53,391 nucleotides of DNA from Emiliania huxleyi CCMP1516 (taxonomy: Eukaryota; Haptophyta; Isochrysidales; Noelaerhabdaceae). Of this stretch, positions 9,595-18,415 are shown piece after piece. Within the stretch, counting starts at the first letter, position 1. Each line of letters starts with the position of its first letter. The stretch is taken from positions 64,377 to 117,767 of the forward strand of contig NW_005199530.1 of NCBI RefSeq assembly GCF_000372725.1, given 5' to 3'. The translations under genes and the position numbers were made by a program. The notes under the pieces were generated by a model that saw only the letters and a list, made by a program, of their open reading frames with translations, ran no database searches and was not told the origin of the DNA.

Positions 9595-9989
9595 TCAGTC
9601 CCGCTATGGATATGCCCAACCCACAAAATGAATACGCATCGCCTTATGCTCTGGTTTCGGGTGCGTAACCTGGTGCGTAGACAGGCGCAGTTATCAAAAT
9701 AAGGCAGATATGAAGGCCGGCCCTCACTCACCCCGGAGACCTGCTCACAGCGCATACGTAACGCGTATTTTCCTCTTCAACGAAACAGTACAAGAATCCA
9801 CTTCAATGTTGGCCCTGCCCCGCACTTACGCAGCATAATTTTATCAATTCAGGCCCATCGTATCATGTATCCGCATACGTACCCCTTCCTGGCGCCACAG
9901 CCTGGAGGCGCTGACGTAGTAGGGTACTAGTAGTCCGTATACGCATTATGTTTCTGCACTCGGGAGGTTGTCAGTCCCGCTATGGATAC
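9595..9989. mobile_element. AT-rich segment bounded by direct copies of GTCAGTCCCGCTATGGAT
   Basis: GTCAGTCCCGCTATGGATAT at 9595 and GTCAGTCCCGCTATGGATAC at 9970 bound about 375 bp rich in CGCATACG-like words shared with the neighbouring satellites. The second copy, extended as CTCGGGAGGTTGTCAGTCCC from 9959, reappears inverted at 12161-12180. This could be a solo remnant of the composite element. Confidence 0.4.
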
Positions 9990-10545
9990 GGGGTGTGGAC
10001 CCTGAGTTGACCAGGGGTTGTGCGCTGGGCCCTCCTGCTCGGCTTTAGCCAGTAGACAAGTCTTGTCATCAACAGAGTAGAAGGATCTGACCTCGGGGCC
10101 GATGTGACCAAGCGCTGGTAGCGTGGTTTAACCTCACACCCATGGTCTCACAGTGTGCCGGCAGTCGCCGAGCAGTGTCGCTCACACAAGCCGCAGCACA
10201 AGTGACTGAGGGCCAGTGAGGGCGAGCCCATCGCTGTGACAGCTGTGGCAGCCGCACAGTAGGCTGTGTCAACTGTGCAGAGTGTGTGAGCAGCAGAGGA
10301 GCTGCTCTCCAGGCTTCAGGCGCAAAGAGCTGCATGCCACCGAAAGCGCTGTCGAGGTTCGCCGAGCGCGGCGCAGGTTGGAGGACGCCGTCACCGACGA
10401 GCGCGTTGGACTTTTCACTCCGGACAAAGACGGGTACACGCACACGAGCCGCGGTCGTATACCCGTCTTAGCGGCGAGGCGCGGGACCGTCTGTGGCGAA
10501 GTGGGTCGCGTCCTCCGATTTCCTCAACTCACGGTCCGCTCCCTC
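9990..10545. other. No gene identified
   Basis: Short overlapping frames without domains and no repeat beyond the adjacent island. Confidence 0.4.
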
Positions 10546-11022
10546 TATGTAAGAGCCACTAATGCAATTGTTGGCCACCTTATGCACATCCATGCCCACG
10601 GTCCGTAGGACGTCGCTGATACGTCGTGTATTTTGGAGAGAGATTTTTAAAGACCAACAAGATTCTATTTCTTCTTCTATTTTGGTGCCGTGTCAAGCCG
10701 GGTGGCGGCTCAGTGATGCGTCACGCATACGCCTCGCTTTACGTGTGCAGACAGAAAGCGCGATCGGTGATTTCAAATGTGCTGCGTATTATGCGCACGT
10801 CTTCTGCACCGATCGTTACCACCGACCTTCTGGCCGCTACGCACCACGCACCACGCATCTGTTTTATGTAAGCTTTGCCAGAGAGGCTCTCTCGGGGTGC
10901 TACGCACGGTGTATTAGCATTCTGACGCCTGAGCAAATGGCCGCCAATACGACATATAGACATATAGTCCACCGTCCAATTTGGACTGTAGTCGAGCGCG
11001 TCGGAGAGGTGTTTGGAGACCA

Positions 11023-11215
11023 GCCCTAGCGGCAGCGCCAACTTATGGCAGCCCTAGCGGCAGCGCCAGTGCGCGCACATAAAGGGGGGGGGTGAGGTTG
11101 TTAGGGGGTGGCTGTCGAGGGCTATGCCCGAGTCTGTTGTTACCAGCGCACATACAATCCTAGCCAGCTTATGGCAGCCCTAGCGGCAGCGCCAATTTAT
11201 GGCAGCCCTAGCGGC
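11023..11215 (+). repeat. GGCAGCCCTAGCGGCAGCGC repeat
   Basis: Four imperfect copies, near 11023, 11047, 11174 and 11201, the first lacking its left end. Confidence 0.7.
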
Positions 11216-11221
11216 AGCGCG

Positions 11222-11380
11222 AAGTTTAGGGTTAGGGGTTAGGGGGTTAGGGGGTTAGGGGTTAGGGGTTAGGGGTTAGGGGTTAGGGGGTTAGGGGGTT
11301 GGGGGTTGGGGGTTAGGGGGTAGGGGGTGGGGGATAGGGGGTAGGGGTTAGCGGTTAGGGGTTGTTTAGGGGTTAGGTGG
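11222..11380 (+). repeat. Interstitial telomere-like TTAGGG(G) array
   Basis: About 20 units of GGGGTTAG/GGGGGTTAG drift into GGGGGTAGG toward the right. Irregular unit length (6-9 bp) shows it is degenerate rather than an active telomere. Confidence 0.8.
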
Positions 11381-11383
11381 GGC

Positions 11384-11770
11384 GGATGCGTCAGACGTAT
11401 GCGTAATACGTGAGGCGCAACCCGTGTTGGCCGCCACTTCTCAGTCAAATCCGTCGTGCGTGTGCGTAGTACGTGGGACGTAAGCTCCCCCCGACACCCA
11501 TGGCGACCGATGCGTCAGACGTATGCGTAATACGTGAGGCGTAACCCTTGCTGGCCGCCTCTTCTCAGTCAAATCCGTCATGCGTGTGCGTAGTACGTGG
11601 GACGTAAGCTCCCCCCGACACCCATGGCGAGCGATGCGTCAGACGTATGCGTAATACATGAGGCGTAACCCCCTCTCCGCCGCCGTTCACGGTCGAGAGC
11701 GTAGTGCATGTGCGTAATGCGTCGGTCATAGGCCCACCCAGCCCCGATTTACGATCCCACTGCGTTAGAC
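11384..11770 (-). repeat. 124-bp satellite, about three units
   Basis: Units start near 11384, 11508 and 11632 with GCGTCAGACGTATGCGTAAT and end in CCCCGACACCCATGGCGA. Reversed, they align to the 125-bp satellite at 7460-7960. Confidence 0.8.
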
Positions 11771-12183
11771 GTGTGCGTAATACACCGTGCGTAGCACCCC
11801 GAGAGAGCCTCTCTGGCAAAGCTTACATAAAACAGATGCGTGGTGCGTGGTGCGTAGCGGCCAGAAGGCGTCGGTGGTATAACGATCGGTGCAGAAGACA
11901 TGCGCATAATACGCAGCACATTTGAAAGCACCGATCGCGCTTTCTGTCTGTACGCGTAAAGCGAGGCGTATGCGTGACGCATCACTGAGCCGCCACCCGG
12001 CTTGACACGGCACCAAAATAGAAGAAGAAATAGAATCTTGTTGGTCTTTAAAAATCTCTCTCCAAAATACACGACGTATCAGCGACGTCCTACGGACCGT
12101 GGGCATGGATGTGCATAAGGTGGCCAACAATTGCATTAGTGGCTCTTACATATCCTACCGGGACTGACAACCTCCCGAGGAGA

Positions 12184-12216
12184 GTAAGAAAGAAAGAAAA
12201 CAGACAACCCAAGGGA
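12184..12216 (-). mobile_element. LINE-like tail fragment
   Basis: AAGAAAGAAAGAAAACAGAC followed by AACCCAAGGGAGG is the minus-strand 3' end of the LINE-like family, here truncated to about 30 bp. AAAATTCTTTTTCGCGC follows. Confidence 0.5.
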
Positions 12217-12280
12217 GGAGTCGCGCAAAATTCTTTTTCGCGCACCTGCCACTGCGACACACCGCATAAAGCGCCGGCAG

Positions 12281-13347
12281 CCACGTCGCCCGCCGCATCC
12301 AGTTCCGCCAGCGCCGGCGCCGAGGCCTTGGAGGCGGCGCGGCCCGGCCTCAGCTCGCGTCACGCCGCTGTGGCGGAACTGCTGCTCGAGTGCGGCCAGG
12401 CTCATCTCTTTGTCTCCTGGCCACCCGCCGGCGAGGCCGAGCCGGACAAGGCCCGGTTTCTTGAGCAGTGCCACGGGCTTGACCAGCGCTACCCCGGCGG
12501 CCTGCGTGCATACGTCGCAAACGCGCGCCGGCTGCTCGCCGAGTCGGCAGCGGCCGTCAACCCGCTCGCTGGCTGGCGGCCGACGGTGCCGGCCGCGGAG
12601 CTGGAGACGAAGCTCTACCCGGTCGACAGCGAGTTTCGGCGGTTCGAGGAGATCGGGCTCAGCGAGGCGGCCGGTCTCTGCTTTGTGCTTCCCGCGGGCG
12701 GGCTGGGCGAGCGGCTCGGCTTCAGCGGCATCAAGCTCGCGCTGCCTTGCGAAATTGCGACCGGCACTCCGCTGCTGCAGCTGTACGCGGCGCACATCTG
12801 CGCGCTGCAGCATCTCCTCGCCGAGCGGCTCGGGCGCGTCGTCCGCCTCCCCTTCCTCATCATGACGTCGGCAGACACGCACGCAAAGACGGAGCTGTTC
12901 CTCGCGTCCCACGACCACTTCGGGCTCGCGGCAGAGCAGGTGACGCTGCTGCAGCAGAGCACGGTGCCGGCGCTGGCCGACGCCGCGGGCACCTTCGTGC
13001 TCGACCCGCTCGACGCCTACTCGCTGCTCACAAAGCCGCACGGCCACGGCGACGTCCACTCCCTCCTGCACACCTCGGGCGTCGCCAGCCGCTGGCTGCG
13101 CGAGGGGCGGCGGTGGGTCTACCTGCTGCAGGACTCGTCCACAAACTACTTCGCGACGCACCTCGCCGCCCTCGGCGTCTCCGCCTCGCGCGGGCTCGGA
13201 GTCAACTTCGTCGCGATGCCTCGCCGCGCGAGGATGGCCCTCGGCGTGCTCTGCTCGCTCCAGCGGGAGCGCGGCGACGGCTCCCTCACCCTGCCGCTCC
13301 TGCCCGTTGAGTACAACCAGCTCGAGCCGCTGCTGGCGGCGGCGGGA

Positions 13348-13379
<32 letters not shown>

Positions 13380-15452
13380 AGGCGGAGGCGGCGGCGACGT
13401 CAACAGCGGCAGCGGCTACTCTGTGTACCCCGGCAACACGAACGGCATCCTCCTCTCTCTGCCCGAGTATGAGGCGGCGCTGCGCGGCTCCGGAGGAGCG
13501 GTGCGCGAGTTCGTCAACCCGAAGTACGCCGACGCGGAGCGGCGCTGCTTCAGGCGGCCGGCGCGGCTCGAGTGCATGATGCAGGAGCTGCTGCATCTCC
13601 CCATATCCCCCCACATCTCCCCATATCTCCCCATATCTCCTCATCTCGAGTGCATGCTGCAGGACATTGCCTGGCTGATGCAGCCTCGCGCGCGAGCAGA
13701 CGGAGCCGCCAGCGGCGGGGGAAGCGACAACGGGTGCGAAGGAGGTCGGTTGGGCGTCGGCTTCACGTCTGTGCCGCCAGAGTGGGGCTACTTCCCCTCC
13801 AAAAACGACCGGCTGACCGCGGCGCAGCTGAGCGCGAAGGGCATCCCTCCCTACTCCGCTGCCACCGCAGAGTTCGCGCTCTACAACGCGCACGCCTCCG
13901 CCCTGCGTGCTCTCGGCGCAGAGGTCGCCCCGCCGCAGCCGCGAAGCTTCCACGGCGTCTCCGTCCCCCTAGGGCCGCCTCGCCCGCCGCTCCCCCCCTG
14001 CTCCGCCACCCCCCCCTTCGGAGAACGCGCGCTCCCGCTGTGCCTAGGCCGGCCGTCATCTTCTCGCCCTGCTTTGCGCCGTGCATGTCTGCCCTCGCTC
14101 GCAAGCTGGGCTCGCCGCAGCGGCTCTCCGTCTCGCGCAAGAGTGCAGCTGTGAATAGAAGGGCTGTGAGTGGAAAGAGCTGTGAACAGGCTCTCCGTCT
14201 GCGCAAGAGTGCGCTGCTCGTCACCGGCCGCCACATTCGGATCGACGAGCTGCAGCTCGACGGCTCGCGCAACATGCGCTGTCTGCTCCCGGCGCCGCGC
14301 GTCTCCCGCCGCACCCTCGCCGGTGCCTCGGCCCTAGGCTCGCTCGAGATCTCGGTCGCCGACGGCGCCTCGCTGCACATTCGCTCGCTCGTGGTGCAAA
14401 ACGAGGGTTGGCGCTTCGAGGACCTCTCTCCGACAGTGCTCGAGGACGACCGCTGCCCCGAGGTGCTGCAGATGCGCGGGTACACGCTGCGGCGCGAGCA
14501 GGCGCGGCAGGTCGCGGTGACGACGCCGGGCCACCACGAGATGGACCACGGCGAGCTCGTCCTCGTCTCGCGCACCGCCGTCTCCTTTTGCGACGGCGCG
14601 GCCGACCTGACAGACGAGGCGCCGCAGACGAGCAGCGCCGCGCCTCGAGGGGACGGCGGCGCGGGCCGCGTCTCGTTTGGCGGCTGGACATGTCGCGGAC
14701 GTCCATGACATGTCCGAGACATGTCCATAGGCCGCCTCTCGTTTGGCGGCGCGCTCGAGGGGCAGACGCCGCCCCCGGCACGCGCCGCGTGGTGCTCGTC
14801 TGCGCTCAGCTTGCAGCCCGGTTCCGAGCTTGTGCAGGCCGCCCGTGCTGCTGTGTGGAGCCCTGCCCGAGCCTACGGGAAGCTTCCCATAGGCGCCGAG
14901 CTGCGCGTGCCGCTTGTGCTGCCGGTGCCTTCCCTCGTGCGGTACGAGGTGCAGCTGCTCGACGCGTCTCGCTCCTCGCTCGGCCTGCAGCCATCGCTGG
15001 TCCTCTCGCTGCTGCCGTCGCGCGGCGAGGCCGTCCTGCCGCCCACTCTGCTCGACACGGCCGCCGGGTCGCCGCCTCCGGGCACCATCCACGTGCCGGG
15101 CAGCGGCATCTTCCACCTGGTGCTGCAAAACACGTCCCTGCTGCGGGAGGCGACTGTCTCTGCGGCGGTCACACACAGACCCGCAGAGGGAGGTCCGTCG
15201 GCGGAGGAGGAGGAGGAGGAGAAGCGCGCGGAGGCGGTGGAGCGGGCGGCCGAGCTCGCGGTGCTGCGGCAGCAGGACGAGGCGCTGGCCGCGTCGGAAA
15301 AGGAGCTCTCGCAGCGGCTGTGGGAGGTGCAGGAGACACGGCGGAGGCAGGCGGCGATGATGGAGCTCGTGCAGAGAGACCTCGCCACGCTGCAAGGGAG
15401 GGGAGAGGGCGAGGCCGCGATGGGGCCCCTGCGCACTGCGAACGCGCCTTGA
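12281..15452 (+). CDS. USP: UDP-sugar pyrophosphorylase, probably fused to GOLD domain and coiled coil
   Basis: Makes UDP-sugars from sugar 1-phosphates and UTP. The family is recognised by GGLGERLGFSGIKLALP (nucleotide loop, near 12690), LIMTSADTHAKTELF, KPHGHGDVHSLLH, VEYNQLEPLL, YPGNTNGILL, EFVNPKYADAERR and RLECMMQ. Exons are about 12281-13973 and 14048 onward; intron 13974-14047 is GC-AG and gives VPLGPAVIFS. A second GC-AG intron, 14665-14730, would join the pyrophosphorylase C-terminus (RGYTLRREQARQ) in frame to a GOLD-like domain (LPIGAELRVPLVLPVPSLVR ... GIFHLVLQNTS, to about 15170) and a Glu-rich coiled coil ending at 15452. No convincing start exists: the in-frame ATG at 12109 lies in the inverted-repeat arm, so a first exon is missing or was displaced. 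A poly-Gly run (13345-13396) sits beside the active-site segment. Two in-frame duplications lie at 13567-13662 and 14122-14212. If the fusion is wrong, a separate GOLD gene could start at ATG 14721. Confidence 0.82.
13567..13662 (+). repeat. In-frame 78-bp duplication with ATCTCCCCAT repeat in USP
   Basis: CTCGAGTGCATGATGCAG (13567) recurs as CTCGAGTGCATGCTGCAG (13645). Between them ATCTCCCCAT/ATCTCCTCAT units encode LPISPHISPYLPISPH. No GT/GC donor at the right phase allows its removal with the expected RLECMMQD junction, so it is probably translated. Confidence 0.7.
14122..14212 (+). repeat. Duplicated exon segment in USP C-terminal region
   Basis: GGCTCTCCGTCT(CG)CGCAAGAGTGC occurs at 14122-14146 and 14189-14212. 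The 39 bases at 14151-14189 (GTGAATAG...GAACAG) have GT-AG ends and a length divisible by three, so spliced and unspliced forms both stay in frame. Confidence 0.7.
14664..14749 (+). repeat. GC-AG intron bounded by 20-bp exon duplication
   Basis: GGCCGCGTCTCGTTTGGCGG (14664) and GGCCGCCTCTCGTTTGGCGG (14730) differ by one base and bracket an ACATGTCC repeat. Unspliced, the frame stops at 14706-14708; removing 14665-14730 restores it. Confidence 0.75.
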
Positions 15453-15786
15453 TCAGTCTTCGCCTCTTCGGCGGGAAACACCGGGGTCCGGGCCGGCGCT
15501 ATTATTAGAGACGAGATGGGAGGCGGGTGTTGTCAACTGGGCTACTGGTGGGGGGGGGGGTCAAACTTCCGCGATGGCCGATGCCGGGCGCAAAGTAGAT
15601 TTTAGCGTAGTATAAGAGAACCACAATCGACAATCGTACGTCTACCGTGGCGTCTCTCACATCCGAGCGTGGCGACCTGCTAACTCTAAATCAGCCACAC
15701 AATGTGCACGCGCGCAAGAGGAAACACACAACATGTCAGCACAAAAACTGCGCTGCGGTGAAGTCCGGCGCCTTGAAGAAGCGAGT
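15453..15786. other. Convergent intergenic space
   Basis: Separates the plus-strand USP gene from the minus-strand gene ending at 15787. A G run lies near 15550 and the DNA is AT-richer around 15600-15730. The transcripts converge here. No gene seen. Confidence 0.5.
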
Positions 15787-17306
15787 CTACTTGTGCTCAG
15801 CGTCGCCGCTGCCCAAATCGCAGCTCGCCTCCATCACCGCGGGAGGCCCGGCCCGGACGCTGGCCGGGGACTCGCGCCGCTGCTTACTCCGCTTGGAGGA
15901 GGCGCGGCTCGCCTTTGGCTGCGGCATCGCCGGCTGCGACACCTCGCGCTGCAGCAGCATCAGCGCCTTCCCCTCGACGAGCCGCTCTCCCGACAGCTCG
16001 GCGTTCTGCAGCTTCGCCTGCGCGAGCTCCGCGAGAAGCTCGGCTGACTCTCGGCCAATTCTCGGCCATCTCTCGGCCAATTCTCGGCCATCTCTCGGCC
16101 ATGTCTCGGCCATCTCTCGGCCATGTCTCGGCCATGTCTCGGCTACACCTGCACGAGCTCTGCGACCAGCTCCGCTAGCTCCGCGTCACGCGCCTCGACC
16201 ATCGACCTCGCCTACCCCCCGGGCACACACCCGGCTCAGCCGCAGACGTGCCTCTCCCTCCAACCGCGCGCCACCAGCCCCATCGCCTCCCCGAGCTGCC
16301 TTCGTAGCTGCACGCGCTCCTCCTCCTCCTCCGCCGCAGTAGCAGCGGCAGCAGCGGTCGCAGCAGCAGCAGCAGCAGCCTCGGCCGGCTCCGCCGCCTC
16401 CGCCTCCGCCTCCGCCCGCTCGCCGCCCTCCTCGCCACCGCCACGGGCGGGGCCGGCGAGGGCTTGGGCGGCGAGGGCTTGGGCGGCGGCGCCGCGCCGC
16501 CTCCCGCTCCCCGTGAGCGCAGCCCACCCCTCCAGCGCTCTCCGCACTAGGCGCCAGTCGCGGTCGGCGGCATTCCACGCGCCGAGCTGCGCCGCCACCG
16601 CCTCGAGCTGCGTCCCTCGCCGCCGCGCCACGTCCGCCGCGAGCCGCGCCGTGTAGTTCGGCGCGAGGCTCTGCTGCAGTGCCTCGCGAGCCGCGTCCGC
16701 CTCCGCGTCGGACGTCGCAGTCGAGACCCGGAAGAGGCCCTCGGCGATGCGGCCGTTGGCGGCGTGCAGCTCGGCGAGCTGCTGGTCCTTGCTCGCCTCG
16801 CGCCGCGCCGCGCGGGTCGCCGCCGTGTGCGCGCGAAGCCGGTAAAAGGCCTGGTTGCGCAACCACGTACCGGACCGCTGCGAGGCCCAAGCGACAGCCA
16901 GCTCGCGCGCGCGCGCGCCCGTGTCGGCCTGCGATGCCGGGGCCAGCGCGAGCGCCGACTCATCGCCGCTGTCTGCGGATCCGAACGGGTCGGGCGAGGC
17001 GGCCGAGCTGCGCTCGAGGTCAACGTCGGTCGGCGCCTCAGCCGCAGGTGCCTCTTCCGCCGCAGCCGCCTCTTCCGCCGGCGAGGCGTTGGACTGCCCT
17101 CCGGGCTGCCCTCCGGGCATAAGCGCTCGCATGTTCTCGGCGACGTGGCGCTCGACCATCGCGACCCGCTCCGGGATGTTGTATTTCGCACAGAACTTTG
17201 TCGCGAGAACATGCGGGTCGTCGCCCGGAAAGACGTGGATCGTGCCCTCGCGGCCGTCCGGTATACGCACCGACATCTTTATGATGACGCGTCCCGGAGT
17301 CGCCAT
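15787..17306 (-). CDS. Coiled-coil protein with N-terminal ubiquitin-like-fold candidate
   Basis: Inferred CDS is complement(join(15787..16047, 16149..16211, 16248..17306)), 460 aa, from ATG 17306. The N-terminal block RVIIKMSVRIPDGREGTIHVFPGDDPHVLATKFCAKYNI is well ordered and resembles the small beta-rich GDDPH..A..FC modules found near the ends of coiled-coil proteins. I cannot name the family. Next come an acidic Ala/Glu linker, a helical region with QRSGTWLRNQAFYRLRAHTA, then Glu/Ala coiled coil reaching the C-terminus (SAELLAELAQAKLQNAELSG). Intron 16048-16148 consists of GCCGAGAnATG 10-bp repeats; intron 16212-16247 would be only 36 bp and is the least certain boundary. Exons 2 and 3 encode similar heptads (AELAELVAELVQ / SAELLAELAQAKLQ). 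Confidence 0.6.
16044..16148 (-). repeat. TCTCGGCCAT 10-bp repeat filling an intron
   Basis: About ten units of TCTCGGCCAT/TCTCGGCCAA on the plus strand, read as ATGGCCGAGA on the coding strand. They span almost the whole intron. Confidence 0.8.
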
Positions 17307-18200
17307 ATCGACCCAAGGACGCACACCGAGAGGGCGACAGGGCGACTGTTGGCCAAAAGCGGAAAAAACAGGGGTTTTTTTCTCGAGGTTCTCGAGGTTC
17401 TCGAGGCGAGATAGGGCTAGCCGTAGGCAGCTAGCCCGTGAGGAGAGCGTCCATAGACACCTCACTTAGACCCCACACACGGTCTCGTCCGTGCCTCGCC
17501 GGCCGGCGAGATTGCTAGAGGTGGAGCATGCTGCTCTAGCCTCACATATCACTTCCTGTCGTCTGTTGTTTGAATTGTGCCCTTGTTTGTGCCCTTGGCA
17601 CCGTGGAGTGCTGGGGGGGGCGACAGGGAGGATGTGGTCCTGAGTTATGTGTACGCCGACTCAGGGTGTGTGGCAGCCAGCTGGCTGTGTGTCTTGTGAG
17701 CTTGTTTGTGTCTGTGTGTCGCTCGTGCGTGTCGTCATCATCTGTCTAGCGTCCACCCATACCGCGTTGGTGTCCAGTCCGAGCCTGGCTGTTCTTCACC
17801 TTACTACCTACCTACCTAGGTGGATATCCTTTGGCCGCGTTGGGTAGCGAGGATTGGTGTGACGCGATCCACGCAGGCGTGTTTTCTGGCGGCCGGGTCG
17901 CTGGAGGCTGCCATGCTGGTGGACCAACTGCCGGAGTTGGACGCAAGAAGAAAACGCTGCGTTTCCTCCCTTGGGTTATCGGCTCCTATAGCGGGGTCTT
18001 TTCATCGCAGCGCAAATCTATCGCAGCGCACTCGCCATCTGTGAGCCTAGCGCAGCGCGAACTCGCCGTCTGAGCCTAGCGCAGCGCGAACTCGCTCTGA
18101 GCCTAGCGCAGCGCCTCGGAAAACACCATTTTGGCTCGCCAACAAGCCCTCCGCGCCCCCACACCGTTAGGATAATACTTTATCCTTTTTGTTTGCCGGA
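17307..18200. other. Divergent intergenic region with SINE-like copy and minisatellite
   Basis: Lies between the divergent genes starting at 17306 (minus) and 18416 (plus), so their promoters should fall here. CTCGAGGTT triplet repeats at 17380-17405, TG-rich DNA at 17640-17730, the SINE-like element at 17819 and AGCCTAGCGCAGCGCGAACT repeats at 18043-18115. No TATA box stands out. Confidence 0.5.
17819..17895 (+). mobile_element. SINE-like element (short copy)
   Basis: Begins GTGGATATCCTTTGGCCGCG and shares about 70 bp with 46471 and, inverted, 31234. TGGCCGCGTTGG matches the Pol III A-box (TRGCNNAGYNGG) at all but one position; a B-box-like CGATCC lies about 25 bp on. GTGGAT/ATCCAC and ATCCT/AGGAT form nested stems. 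Preceded by (CTAC)n, as at 46150. Confidence 0.5.
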
Positions 18201-18415
18201 AAAGCTTGTGCAGGCCAATGCCAGTGGCAGTGCGCGCCAGTGCCGTGCCTGTGTGTGGTGTGAGCGGGAGGGTTCAAAATTATTTCTGTCCCAGGGCAGC
18301 CGTGCGCCGCGATCGGATAGCGTGTCGGGCTCTCGGGCTAAAAAGGCCACGCTGGGGTTCGCGGGATCTTTTTCGGCGACTTCTCGCTCAACCAGCGCGT
18401 GCGTCGGGGTACGCG

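Larger units (their letters stand above)
10546..12152. mobile_element. Large inverted repeat (371/375 bp arms) around telomere-like and satellite core
   Basis: The left arm 10546-10916 and right arm 11778-12152 are near-identical in inverted orientation. Both read GAGAGAGATTTTTAAAGACC and GTGCCGTGTCAAGCCGGGTG on their own strand. An outer pair CTCGGGAGGTTGTCAGTCCC (9959; inverted 12161-12180) extends the symmetry. The core holds a GC-rich repeat (11023-11215), a degenerate telomere-like array (11222-11380) and 124-bp satellite units (11384-11770). The arms encode matching frames that are unlikely to be genes. A foldback-type element or a palindromic subtelomere-like duplication would both fit. 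Confidence 0.75.

Noticed and set aside
11222..11380. A true chromosome end
   Set aside because: Units are degenerate and normal sequence, including genes, continues on both sides.
12109..12280. ATG 12109 as start of the pyrophosphorylase
   Set aside because: It lies in the inverted-repeat arm and the intervening peptide comes from a LINE-like tail, not from the enzyme family.
12136..13953. 605-aa minus-strand open frame
   Set aside because: Complement of the clear pyrophosphorylase exon; no motif of its own.
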